Assembly (NCBI GenBank): GCA_950295325.1
Contig: OX485808.1
Coordinates: 1,554,501 to 1,618,500 of the forward strand
Direction of reading: 5' to 3'
DNA length: 64,000 nt
Origin: Polytrichum commune
Lineage: Eukaryota > Streptophyta > Polytrichopsida > Polytrichales > Polytrichaceae
The number at the start of each line of letters is the position of its first letter. The stretch's first letter is position 1. Both the position numbers and the translations under genes were made by a program. Below are positions 54,077-64,000 of this stretch, in pieces. The notes beneath the pieces were generated by a model, which made no database searches, was not told the origin of the DNA, and saw only the letters and a list, made by a program, of their open reading frames with translations.

Positions 54077-56350
54077 TGTGAGCCCAAAAGGGTGCCCACA
54101 TTTAGTCTTAGACCCTTGAAACGTTAGTTGATGCACTTTGAAGTAGCATGTTACTTCACAAAAATATAAAAAGAGTGAAATGTTAGCCTTAGAAGTACCA
54201 TGTTGTAAGAGGCTAGGATGTGAGTTGTTATTGTGTTTTTACCTTCGGAAGGATTTGAGCGAATGAGGATAGGTAAGGAGAACTTGGATTGAGTAGTTAG
54301 TGAGTAGGCTAGTACAAATGGATGGAGACAACCAAAGTGACTCAAGAGGCAAGTGCATTCGAATTGGGATGAATGGAGGATCACATGGAGCGCACAAGTG
54401 GACCACCTCATCATGGCCACTTAATGGGGAAGGCCCAAGGAAGAATGCAAGGTGGAGGATAAGCAAATTCTCAAAGCACCAATCAAATCACGAGTTAAGC
54501 ATCGTGGTTTGAATTAAGTGGTGAGCGACGATTTGGGAAAGTAAGGGGAGAAAGTTATGGCGGCGGAAAGCGAAGGAGGCTAAGTTTGGGGTGAAGCATC
54601 CCAAGTTTGGTAAAGTGTGGTAGGTAGAAAGCCAAGGCTAGTTAAATGTTCGAATTAGGATCCTTGTTGATCATTTGAGGGAGGAAGACTTAGAAGATAG
54701 GATTGGCGCCTACTAAGTAGGAGGAAATCTCAAGGGCTTATCGTGAGCCTTGAGGGTGCTCACCCCCTCAAGCTTACTATATAATCCCTCATTCTTCCCT
54801 CACTCATCCTCTCTTTCCTTTGTGCTCCAAGGCACCCCACGAGTTATAAGTGTGGGTGTGGGAAGCCATATTGGAGCACATGTGTGTGCTTAGTTTTTAG
54901 TTTGAGAGCCAAGGCTTGTTAGCCTTAAAGAGGGCTTGACCTCTTGGTAGAATTAGTGTTGACGTGAAGGATTTTAAAGTTAATTCATGATTCCAATTTG
55001 TGGTACTTAAAGTTCATGTTTTGAATACACGTGGTTGCAAGTTCCATGTTTAAGAGTTGAGCACTTGATGTTGTGATGAGTGCAAAAATATACTTGTGTG
55101 GATTAGTTAGTCTTAGTGAAGTTAGGAAATTCTCTCTCCCCCTCTCCTCTCTAGGATTTTAGGATTTTAGGATTAGAGAAGAATTGTGTGATTAGAAAAG
55201 GGTTGTTAGTAGAATTAGGGAAATTAGGTAGGAAGATTAGTTAAGGGCTTGAATAATTAGTGAGGTAGTTGGGGATTACAACTACAAAGTTGTGGGTTCA
55301 TGAAGGAGCTGGGTTTATGAAGGAGCTGGGTTTGTTTAGTTAGAAAGTAAAAAGCTGGGTTTATGAAGGACCTGGGTTTGTTTAGTTAGAAGCTAAGGAG
55401 CTGGGTTCATGAAGGAGCTGGGTTTATGAAGGAGCTGGGTTTGTTTAGTTAGAAAGTAAAGAGCTGGGTTTATGAAGGAGCTGGGTTTGTTTAGTTAGAA
55501 GCTAAGGAGCTGGGTTCATAAAGGAGCTGGGTTTATGAAGGAGCTGGGTTTGTTTAGTTAGAAGCTAAGAAGCTGGGTTTATGAAGGAGCTGGGTTTATG
55601 AAGGAGCTAGGTTTATGTAATTAGAAAGTAAAGAGATGGGTTCATGAAGGAGCTTAGTAGATAGCCTACCTAATTAGCTCATAGACAAGTAGTTAGTTAC
55701 ATTATGCTAGTTAGTGTTATGTGTGGCTTTCACAAGTAAATGTATTTGAGATTGACTATAGAGAATAGTGTTTTTTTTAACACTTGCATCCTCTCTTTAA
55801 AAATAAACCACGTGCACAACTTAATGGAGAATGTGGAGCACTCTCGCGATGGCAAGACAAAGGAAGCAAAGACCAAAGGTGCGAGGGAGAGATTGACATA
55901 AGTCACATAAGTATTTCTTAATACTTAAAGGCTTATGTACGGTATGGAGACACCAAGTGAGACCTCTTATAGTAGCGATACGGAATACACAAGTGATAGT
56001 TCAAGTGGTAGTATAGAGTCAACGGCACGGACTCCATTTAGGAGAGGGATATCCTTAAGGGCTTGTGTAGCTAAAGCAGCCGGATGGACGTTAGAAGCAA
56101 ACAAAGACAAAATAGCACCCGAGCATAAGGAGGTTAAAATAACATAGTTAACTTGTGCATTCTCCACATACGTATTGAAATCGTACATTGAGTTGTTAAA
56201 AGTGAAATTCCAGTTAAATCCAAGACCACTTGAAGGGTGAACCTTGCACTATGGACTCATCCAAGTCCAAATCCAATACCGCGGAGGAATGTGAGCCCAA
56301 ACCCACTACTCGGACTACGGACGCTTAAGGGTGGGGGGTTTAGCCTCACA
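54077..56350 (+). mobile_element. 5' LTR (2274 bp) of a young gypsy element
   Basis: TGTGAGCCCAAAAGGGTGCC...GGGGGGTTTAGCCTCACA. The first 440 bp are identical to 63561-64000. The region just after it (TTGGTGCGTCCGCCGGGAGC, 56354-56373) is the likely primer-binding site, though I could not assign the tRNA. The element lacks a visible 5-bp duplication because its 3' LTR leaves the window. Confidence 0.92.
55296..55650 (+). repeat. minisatellite inside the 5' LTR
   Basis: Repeated GGAGCTGGGTTTATGAA blocks alternate with GGTTTGTTTAGTTAGAAGCT/AGTAAA blocks, with unit length of about 17-46 bp in higher-order combinations. It occupies the same relative place as the unrelated minisatellite in the solo LTR at 21676. 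Confidence 0.88.
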
Positions 56351-57259
56351 TAATTGGTGCGTCCGCCGGGAGCGAAGCGGAAGGTAGTTACAAGACTTGG
56401 AGGCGACTAGGAGACTTGGAGGCAACTAGGAAAAATTGGAGACACAAACTTGAGAGAAGGGAAGGAGCACCCGAAACTCGGTAAGTATTCTCTCTTTGGG
56501 TTACATTTGAATTCATTGTATTTCAACTATTCCTTGGAATGAATTGCATTGTCAATTACGCAAATTCATTTTTGAGGAAGGAGCGCGGCGAAGGTACGTC
56601 CTCAACCTTTTTGGGGATTTTCTAAGAACTTAAAAGGAACCTATAACCGAGTAGCTCATTAAAACATTAGAGGGTAAATTCACCTTAGGACATTGAACTT
56701 TGACACTCACCTCGGGGTGAGTCTCAAAGTTTTGGGAGTTGTCATTTCATGCTCTAGATTAAATTAATATTTCACAAAGTTTATGGTGTTGTTACATTGA
56801 GTCACGATTGAGGGGAGTGCTAACTCACAGGGGGATGCGATTGCTCAAGGTATGTTTATTTCTTCAAAGTGAACTCATTAACTAATTAAGGAATGCCTTT
56901 CGTACTCGTGATTGTTGTTATCCGTTGTAGAGGGTAATTCCCGAATTGTGGATGGTGTGAGAAGTTGAAGGGTGAAGCCTCGACTTTTAACATAATCTAC
57001 TCGGAAGGTCACCCCCTCACAATCGGTATTGTGGTGAGTGTTAATTTGCGGGAAGGTGCGGAGGTGATGCTCCGACTTAACCAAAAAATTAACATGAACA
57101 TGCCTATCCCCTATTGGGATTCTTTCACCTAAGTGGGCTTGCAGGTTCTTTTCCTCACCTCCTAAAAAAATTATAACCACACCAAGACAAGTGAAAATAT
57201 TAAGAGGGGAATTGCTAGGATTATGTGTGGTCAAGTGAGGGTCGATCGATTCTTATGGA
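56351..57259 (+). other. PBS and untranslated leader of the gypsy element
   Basis: About 0.9 kb between LTR and gag-pol. It starts with the candidate PBS and contains no long frame on the plus strand. Confidence 0.6.
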
Positions 57260-60200
57260 ATGCAAGGTAGGACTCGCTCACAAAAACCAAGTTTGATAGT
57301 AGGACTAGAGAAATCTACTCGAAAGAGGCGGTCCTCTAAAATCAGTGATAGATTAGAACAAGATAATGTTAGAATAGAGAGTTGTTTGAACGTCGAACCT
57401 AGGACTAGGTCAATTCTAGACACCTTAGAACTTGGAGCTCAACTTGAAGAGGAGATCACTCCCTCCAAATTGAGTGGTGAAACTTCTTCGGAAAATTACA
57501 CACTTAGAGAAGAATTCCCGGTAGAAGTTGATAGGGGATCGTTGAATAGTTCACCGGTCACCATGGCCGAGGAACGGGGAATGGATCCACCACCCATACC
57601 CCCAATTCCGCCCATACCTCCTATACCTCCAATAGACCCATTGGTTAGGCCAAGAGGCCTACCAATTGTGGTTCCACAAAATTTAGCGGCGATGGATATG
57701 CCATCTCATCTCCCTAAATTTTATGGGACCAAGGATGAGGACCCCTCTCGGCACATGGAACGGTATATCGAACGGTTGGCTAGCTTCCTCATAACCGACC
57801 CGGGTTATTGGTTAGTGTGGTTTCCTACCACTCTAGAGGGGGAAGCCTATGAATGGTATCGGGATCATGCCGAGGGACATTTTAGGGGATGGGAACAATT
57901 ACAAAGGGAGTTTCTTAACGAATTTAGGCCGGAAGTGGGTCAAAGTACCGCATTAAGGGCATTGTCGTCATTGAAGCAAGGAAGGGAGGAAGAAATTTCG
58001 GCTTACATTAGGAGGTTTGATTTAGTGTGCACTAGATTTGTGGGTACCATGCTCAACGACGACACGCTAAAGCAATTTTTCATTCAAGGGTTTTTTAAGT
58101 CCGGAACTATTAGGGGTGTTCTAGAAAGGAATCCCTTGACCTTGGCGGATGCCAAGCGTGCGGCTAGAGATATTGAAAACTTGGATAAAGATCACGAAAG
58201 GCTATGGAGAAGGGAGGATGAATTGATCCCACAATTCATCCCCATACGCCCTAGGGTGGTAGCGGTAGAACCCGCTAAGTATGAGAACCAAATTCCATAT
58301 GCCATTGTGGACACCGGTCCCCGACCTTTAGCGGTTAGGGAACCGGCACCTCTTTTGGCACTACCGGCCCCTAGAACGGATCCACACTTGGAGGAGGTTG
58401 AGAGAAGACTAGGTGCTAGCCAACTAGGATTCCAAGAGGCTATGATAAAACAAATGCAAAGCCTCACGGATCAAATGTCATTAATGATCCGGAGTCAACA
58501 ACCGGGGCCTCCACCCCCGGTTGAGTCGGGTAGGCATTCTTCCGGATTATGGTGTGTCCAATGTGGCCAACCGGGCCACACGCGTCAATTTTGTAGAAGT
58601 GGACAAAACCGTGACCAAAGAATTAACGGTAACCCACCTCAACAAAATCAACGAGGTCAAGCGCCACCTCACTATGGAAATGGAAGCAATAGAGGACCAC
58701 AACCTAGAGGGCAAGGTGGCCAAAATTTAGAGAAGAAGGAATTTCATCCCTTTTGTGGAAGGTGGCACGCTCAAGGACAATGTTGGTCCGAAGGTCAAGA
58801 GTTTAATTGTAGCAATTGTGGAGGAAGTCATCCCTCGGATACGTGTCGCCAACCGGACAAAATAATTAATGTCCCTTACCCGGTGGCTAATCCACAACAA
58901 CAAGCAAGGGATAATATGCGAGGTGCTAGGCCACAAGGAGTACCGGCCAATGAACTTAGGCCACCTAACTTATACTATGACCATAGTAATGCTAGGCAAA
59001 CTTTTCATCCACCGGCGGGCTTGCAAACTACAACCGGTTACATTCCAATACAAAATAGACAAGGAGTTCCACCTAATGGTAGTAACGGGAGACAAGCGCC
59101 TCCAACGGATCCGGGACCATCTCACTCCCAAGATGTTAGGTTCATGGATGGAGTGTTGGAGGCCACATGTGATGACATGCTTCCTCTCCCAACGAGAATT
59201 GGAGAGGAGCAAAGTCAATGGCCTCCTCACACCAATGCTATTACATATGAGTTAGTGAAGGGTAAGGGTGTGGTTGAAGAAGCACCTGCACTAGCGGTAA
59301 CTACTAGGGCTAGGAGAGGGGATGCCCCGTTGGAGGTAGGAATAGGAGAGCAAGGAAATTACTCTTCGGATGAAGAGATTAATCTCTCCGAGTTGGATAG
59401 GGTAGCTAGAAGAGCTACTAAGGATGTGGTGAGGGAAAATATAATTTTACAAGATAGGGAGAGGACTAATGCGGTACATGACTTGGATAATAGCGATGTG
59501 GGTGAATGGGAAGGACCGGGGGTTCCCGTAGACGAATTCGACGTAGTGGGTAATTCTAAGGTGGAAAGATCTACCGGGTACGACTTGTGGGCGGACCTTA
59601 GTACACTCAAGGCGGATATTACTTTCGGCCAACTATTGGAAATTTCACCCACGGCAAGGAAAACATTAAAGGAGGGAATGCCGGTACACAAGAGGATGAG
59701 GAAGGTGAAAGCTAAAATAGCCGCTAGGATCCAATCACAAGGTGGAAGAGACGTGAAAGCTATAGAAATAGAAGTTGTTATAGTAGATAAGGTGGTTCCT
59801 AATGTGCTAGTCGACGGAGGGAGTAGTCTAAATATACTACCGGAGGATACTATGAAAAAATTGGGACTTGGACTCACGGGGCCTTCACCTTTGGTCATAA
59901 ATATGGCAAATCAAAGTTCGACTACGCCTTTGGGGATGATCAAGGATTGTAGAATGACTACGGGAGGTGAGGAGTACTTGGTCACCTTCCATGTCATTAA
60001 AATGCACTCCAACAAGGACACCTTCCCCATTTTGCTAGGTAGGCCTTGGTTGCGGATGGCGAATGCTATGGTCAATTGGGGTGGACCTAAACCATCCATC
60101 ACTTATGGTCCGGAGGGTAATAGGGTCATAGTGTCCATTGGTTCATTAGAAGGATGGATGAAGAAGGAGATGTATTTGCCATTGGAGAAGGAAATTGATG

Positions 60201-63200
60201 ACTTAAACGAGAATGAGATTGGCAAGGCATTGGTGGGAGTCGTCCATCCCGAAGGTCAAAGGGTTGTTATAGATTCGGGCTCGGGAAGTCTAGGTCCTAA
60301 TTTTTACAATTATGGGGATAATGGGGATTATGCCCAATGGCTAAGGGAGTACCCCGAGTCCGAGGTTGATGTAATAGTTACATTTCACCAAGTAGGCTTA
60401 GGGAGTGAATTTCCTAGTGTTAGTTTAGGAGAGGGCTCATTGTTGGAGCCATGTGAGGTGCTCACCGAGGAAGAGTGGGTTAGCGGTGGGTTAACACCTT
60501 GGGTAGATGACGTGGAAGAGGGTGAGGTTAGTTTAATTCATGTAGATGGGACTCAAGAGGAGGATGTGATTATTGAGTCATCGAAATTGGAGGAGCCTTT
60601 ACATTTCAAGACCACGTCTACGGGGATAGTTGTAGGTCAAGATGTGAAAGATTACCCCAATGTGCCTTCCGATTGGTATCGGAACAAAGAGGAACAAGCA
60701 CATGTGTCGGAAGCGGATTGGCGGTACGTGGATGTGAAATTAAAGAATGGAAAAACCCGACAAATGAAGATGGGCTCCAAATGGGGGGAGAAAGAGGTTA
60801 GGGAGTATAGCAATTTGGTGGATGAGTTTAGTGATACTTTTGCATGGTCCTACGATGAGCTTAAGGGAATTCCTAGGGAAATGGTAGAGCACCGGATTCC
60901 TTTAATTCCGGGGGCGAGGCCAATTAGACAAAAGGAGAGGAGGATGAATCCTCAATTGCAATTGTTGGTGAAAGCGGAATTGGAAAGGTTATTGAAGGCC
61001 GGGTTTATCAAGCCGGTGGAAATCACGGATTGGGTTTCTCCTATGGTCTTAGTAAAGAAAAAAAATGGGAAATTAAGGGTTTGTGTCGACTATAGGAAAT
61101 TGAATTCGTGCACACAAAAGGATCACTTCCCCTTACCTTTTATCACCTTGTTGCTTGAGGAGGTTGGAGGTCATTCGCGATATACCTTTATGGATGGGTA
61201 TGCGGGTTATAATCAAATTTCCATAGCCCTCCAAGATATCCATAAAACGGCTTTTACTACACCTTGGGGTACTTTTGTGTGGGTAGTGATGCCATTTGGG
61301 TTATGTAATGCCCCGGCTACTTTCCAACGATTAGTAATGTATATCTTCACCGACTTGTTGTTCAAATCCATGACCGTCTTTGTGGACGATTTTAGCACAC
61401 AAAGTAATGTGGATGATCACCTACATTGTGTTAGGGAGGCATTGGTTAGGTGTAGGAAGATGAGGTTAGCATTGAACCCGGATAAGACATTTTTGGGAGT
61501 GAATAAGGGAGTGTTGTTGGGTTATGTTGTTAGTGAGAAAGGTAGAGAACCCGATCCGGATAAGATTGCGGCCATAAGCGACTTGGCAACTCCAACCAAT
61601 TCCAAGGGGATCTCTAAGTTGTTAGGACATGTGGGATGGTACCGGGAACTTATTCCTAATTTTTCAAAGATAGCGGTGCCCATTACCCATTTGCTCAAAA
61701 AGGATGTCAAATTCGAGTGGACGGATGCTTGTCAAAAAGCCTTTGAGGAATTGCGGGATAGGTTGAGCACCTATCCGGTGTTGATACCACCCAATTGGGG
61801 TAAACCTTTTCACGTCTATTGTGATGCTAGTAATGTGGCAATAGGGAGTGCGCTTTGTCAAGCAACGGGAGAAAAAGAGAAGGATCAACCTATAGCTTAT
61901 GCGAGTAAGCAATTGACCCCCGCCGAAAGAAACTACTCTACAACGGAGAGGGAGTGCCTAGCCATGGTGTTTTCCGTTAAAAAGTTTAGGCATTACCTCA
62001 TGTGCAACCCGGTTGTATTTTTTGTTGACCACATGGCTATCAAGTATCTAATTAACAAGGCGGAGTTAAGTGGTAGGTTAGCTAGGTGGGTTTTGTTATT
62101 AGAAGAATTCGACTACACGGTGGAATATAAACCGGGTCGTATGCATTTACAAGCGGACCACTTGTCTAGGTTGTCGGAGGAGATAGGAAAAAATCCGGTA
62201 AATGATATGTTAGTAGATGATAGCCTCTTTGTGGTCACTTCTACACCGGAGTGGTATGCGGGCATAGTGGAATTTCTAACAACCCACAAGTTGCCCAAAG
62301 AGTGGACAAAAGAAGAGAGAAGGAAGGTGAGGGTAAATAGTAGGCAATTTGTTGTAGTGGGCCATAGGTTGTTTAGAAGGGGGTCCGATGGTATTTTACG
62401 ACGATGCGTGTCAAAAACGGAGGTTGAAGCGATTTTAATCGCTTGCCACGATAGCGCTTGCGGCGGTCACTTCTCGGGTCAACTCACCGGGCAAAAAATA
62501 CTTAGAGCGGGCTACTTTTGGCCTACACTATTTAAGGACGCCCATGACTATGTAAGGAAATGCGACGCTTGCCAACGGTATGCCCGAAACGACCTTAGAA
62601 TGGAGATGCCTTTACATGTATCATTACCCTTAATTCCTTTCGAAAAATGGGGCATCGACTATGTGGGTGAGGTCCATCCCCAATCTTCAAAAGGAATGAA
62701 ATATATTGTGGTGGCAACCGAGTACCTCACCAAGTGGGCGGAAGCCAAAGCGGTAAAGACCGACACGGCGGAACACGCGGCAACATTTATGTACGAAAAC
62801 ATAATTTCGCGGTTCGGGGTGCCGAAGATCCTAGTAAGCGATAGGGGTACTCACTTTTTGAATGACTTGATTCGAGAGATGACAGAGAAATTTAAAATTG
62901 ATCACCGGAAGACTACTCCCTACCACCCACAAACCAATGGACAAACGGAAAGGGTTAACGGAATTTTGGTGAGTATACTACGCAAGACGGTTATAGACTC
63001 GAAGCGGGATTGGGATACGAAACTAACGGCGGCACTTTGGGCATACCGTACAACCTATAAGGTAACTACGCGTGCTACACCATTTTCCTTAGTCTATGGT
63101 CTTGAAGCGACACTACCAATCGAATATGAAGTCGAGTCACTTAGGGTGGCCGTGAGTACGAGACTTACCGAAAGTCAATCCTTACGAAATCGACTAACCG

Positions 63201-63499
63201 ATTTGGAAGCACTTGACGAAGGGAGGAGAATGGCGGCTCAACATATTGAGGCAATCCAAAGAAGGAGAAAGATTACTTTCGACAAACGACATAAGAGAAG
63301 GGCCCTAACACCGGGAATGATGGTCATGATTCAAGACGCACGAAAGCTTGAATTTCTGGCGAAATTCAATGCGGTATGGTTAGGACCTTACCTTGTCTAT
63401 GAGGTATTTCCTAATAATTCAATTCAATTGGAAACGTTGAATGGTGAGCTCTTTCCTACCCGTACATCGGGAAGTAGATGTAAGGAGTACCGAGCTTGA
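57260..63499 (+). CDS. intact gag-pol polyprotein of a non-chromodomain Ty3/gypsy element
   Basis: A single frame of 2079 codons encodes everything needed for retrotransposition. Gag domain about 145-330 (LPKFYGTKDEDPSRHMERYI, GWEQLQREFLNEFRP); zinc knuckle C432-C435-H440-C445 and a second Cys-rich motif (CSNCGGSHPSDTC); protease with DGGS at 852-855; RT with VCVDYRKLN, DGYAGYNQI and FVDD (Asp1376, Asp1377); RNase H (FHVYCDASNVAIGSALC, TTERECLAMVFSVKKFRHYL); integrase zinc region (HFSGQLTGQKI...CDACQR) and core Asp1800, Asp1861, Glu1897. The C-terminus (VWLGPYLVYEVFPNNSIQLE) lacks a chromodomain, so it belongs to a non-chromovirus branch; which one I cannot tell by eye. With no stop or frameshift it may be active. 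Confidence 0.96.
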   Translation: MQGRTRSQKPSLIVGLEKSTRKRRSSKISDRLEQDNVRIESCLNVEPRTRSILDTLELGAQLEEEITPSKLSGETSSENYTLREEFPVEVDRGSLNSSPVTMAEERGMDPPPIPPIPPIPPIPPIDPLVRPRGLPIVVPQNLAAMDMPSHLPKFYGTKDEDPSRHMERYIERLASFLITDPGYWLVWFPTTLEGEAYEWYRDHAEGHFRGWEQLQREFLNEFRPEVGQSTALRALSSLKQGREEEISAYIRRFDLVCTRFVGTMLNDDTLKQFFIQGFFKSGTIRGVLERNPLTLADAKRAARDIENLDKDHERLWRREDELIPQFIPIRPRVVAVEPAKYENQIPYAIVDTGPRPLAVREPAPLLALPAPRTDPHLEEVERRLGASQLGFQEAMIKQMQSLTDQMSLMIRSQQPGPPPPVESGRHSSGLWCVQCGQPGHTRQFCRSGQNRDQRINGNPPQQNQRGQAPPHYGNGSNRGPQPRGQGGQNLEKKEFHPFCGRWHAQGQCWSEGQEFNCSNCGGSHPSDTCRQPDKIINVPYPVANPQQQARDNMRGARPQGVPANELRPPNLYYDHSNARQTFHPPAGLQTTTGYIPIQNRQGVPPNGSNGRQAPPTDPGPSHSQDVRFMDGVLEATCDDMLPLPTRIGEEQSQWPPHTNAITYELVKGKGVVEEAPALAVTTRARRGDAPLEVGIGEQGNYSSDEEINLSELDRVARRATKDVVRENIILQDRERTNAVHDLDNSDVGEWEGPGVPVDEFDVVGNSKVERSTGYDLWADLSTLKADITFGQLLEISPTARKTLKEGMPVHKRMRKVKAKIAARIQSQGGRDVKAIEIEVVIVDKVVPNVLVDGGSSLNILPEDTMKKLGLGLTGPSPLVINMANQSSTTPLGMIKDCRMTTGGEEYLVTFHVIKMHSNKDTFPILLGRPWLRMANAMVNWGGPKPSITYGPEGNRVIVSIGSLEGWMKKEMYLPLEKEIDDLNENEIGKALVGVVHPEGQRVVIDSGSGSLGPNFYNYGDNGDYAQWLREYPESEVDVIVTFHQVGLGSEFPSVSLGEGSLLEPCEVLTEEEWVSGGLTPWVDDVEEGEVSLIHVDGTQEEDVIIESSKLEEPLHFKTTSTGIVVGQDVKDYPNVPSDWYRNKEEQAHVSEADWRYVDVKLKNGKTRQMKMGSKWGEKEVREYSNLVDEFSDTFAWSYDELKGIPREMVEHRIPLIPGARPIRQKERRMNPQLQLLVKAELERLLKAGFIKPVEITDWVSPMVLVKKKNGKLRVCVDYRKLNSCTQKDHFPLPFITLLLEEVGGHSRYTFMDGYAGYNQISIALQDIHKTAFTTPWGTFVWVVMPFGLCNAPATFQRLVMYIFTDLLFKSMTVFVDDFSTQSNVDDHLHCVREALVRCRKMRLALNPDKTFLGVNKGVLLGYVVSEKGREPDPDKIAAISDLATPTNSKGISKLLGHVGWYRELIPNFSKIAVPITHLLKKDVKFEWTDACQKAFEELRDRLSTYPVLIPPNWGKPFHVYCDASNVAIGSALCQATGEKEKDQPIAYASKQLTPAERNYSTTERECLAMVFSVKKFRHYLMCNPVVFFVDHMAIKYLINKAELSGRLARWVLLLEEFDYTVEYKPGRMHLQADHLSRLSEEIGKNPVNDMLVDDSLFVVTSTPEWYAGIVEFLTTHKLPKEWTKEERRKVRVNSRQFVVVGHRLFRRGSDGILRRCVSKTEVEAILIACHDSACGGHFSGQLTGQKILRAGYFWPTLFKDAHDYVRKCDACQRYARNDLRMEMPLHVSLPLIPFEKWGIDYVGEVHPQSSKGMKYIVVATEYLTKWAEAKAVKTDTAEHAATFMYENIISRFGVPKILVSDRGTHFLNDLIREMTEKFKIDHRKTTPYHPQTNGQTERVNGILVSILRKTVIDSKRDWDTKLTAALWAYRTTYKVTTRATPFSLVYGLEATLPIEYEVESLRVAVSTRLTESQSLRNRLTDLEALDEGRRMAAQHIEAIQRRRKITFDKRHKRRALTPGMMVMIQDARKLEFLAKFNAVWLGPYLVYEVFPNNSIQLETLNGELFPTRTSGSRCKEYRA

Positions 63500-63560
63500 C
63501 TAGGCAACTTACCCTTGGAGCAAGAGATGTTTGGATTCATCCCCCGATGGTCGCCAATTA

Positions 63561-64000
63561 TGTGAGCCCAAAAGGGTGCCCACATTTAGTCTTAGACCCT
63601 TGAAACGTTAGTTGATGCACTTTGAAGTAGCATGTTACTTCACAAAAATATAAAAAGAGTGAAATGTTAGCCTTAGAAGTACCATGTTGTAAGAGGCTAG
63701 GATGTGAGTTGTTATTGTGTTTTTACCTTCGGAAGGATTTGAGCGAATGAGGATAGGTAAGGAGAACTTGGATTGAGTAGTTAGTGAGTAGGCTAGTACA
63801 AATGGATGGAGACAACCAAAGTGACTCAAGAGGCAAGTGCATTCGAATTGGGATGAATGGAGGATCACATGGAGCGCACAAGTGGACCACCTCATCATGG
63901 CCACTTAATGGGGAAGGCCCAAGGAAGAATGCAAGGTGGAGGATAAGCAAATTCTCAAAGCACCAATCAAATCACGAGTTAAGCATCGTGGTTTGAATTA
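63561..64000 (+). mobile_element. 3' LTR of the young gypsy element (cut by window end)
   Basis: Starts TGTGAGCCCAAAAGGGTGCC, 61 bp after the gag-pol stop, and is identical to the first 440 bp of the 5' LTR. The bases just before it (CCCCCGATGGTCGCCAATTA) are not a typical polypurine tract. Confidence 0.95.

Overview
The window looks like nuclear DNA of a seed-free green plant, most likely a bryophyte (moss-type) or a close streptophyte relative. The evidence is short GT-AG introns in an exocyst EXO70 gene fragment, a protein kinase fused to an NB-ARC/LRR receptor (an architecture known mainly from mosses), plant-type Ty3/gypsy elements, and AT-rich intergenic DNA. The lineage is inferred; nothing here fixes the species. 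Nothing bacterial, no CRISPR array, and no tRNA or rRNA gene was seen.

Layout. 0-3 kb: EXO70 exons with a decayed 3' end. 3.5-4.3 kb: pogo/Tigger-like DNA transposon relic with TA target duplication. 4.4-6.9 kb: a 640-bp segment present twice. 8.2-9.2 kb: TA-flanked element with perfect 25-bp inverted termini. 10.7-15.9 kb: the one large host-type gene, a 1716-residue kinase-NB-ARC-LRR protein with 29 LRR units of exactly 72 bp. 16-23.5 kb: old LTR debris, minisatellites and a solo LTR. 23.8-30.5 kb: complete but coding-defective chromovirus-type gypsy element with two apparently identical 974-bp LTRs. 30.5-36.4 kb: two related SWIM-finger pseudogenes (minus strand), one cut by a solo LTR. 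37-51 kb: a nested block in which an unrecognised ORF is split by a 10.7-kb gypsy element that itself carries a solo LTR. 54-64 kb: young gypsy element with one intact 2079-codon gag-pol ORF, whose 3' LTR runs off the window.

The outstanding object is the gypsy element at 38.6-49.4 kb. Its first ORF is gag (two zinc knuckles), then an aspartic protease, then a DNMT3-like cytosine-5 DNA methyltransferase. An amber codon followed by CAA TTA (the tobamovirus-type readthrough context) separates this from reverse transcriptase, RNase H and integrase, and the polyprotein ends in a C4HC3 PHD finger. An element carrying both a DNA-methylation writer and a possible histone reader could act on its own chromatin state or choose integration sites. 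This copy is broken by amber codons and two frameshifts. DNMT capture by retrotransposons has been reported in dinoflagellates and charophyte algae; I do not know of a report of the DNMT plus PHD combination.

The insertions give a relative history: the unrecognised ORF is oldest, the DNMT element landed in it (AACCC duplication), and a solo LTR of the 974-bp family landed in that element's 3' end (TGGTT duplication). The 974-bp family appears as one full element and three solo LTRs, each with its own 5-bp duplication.
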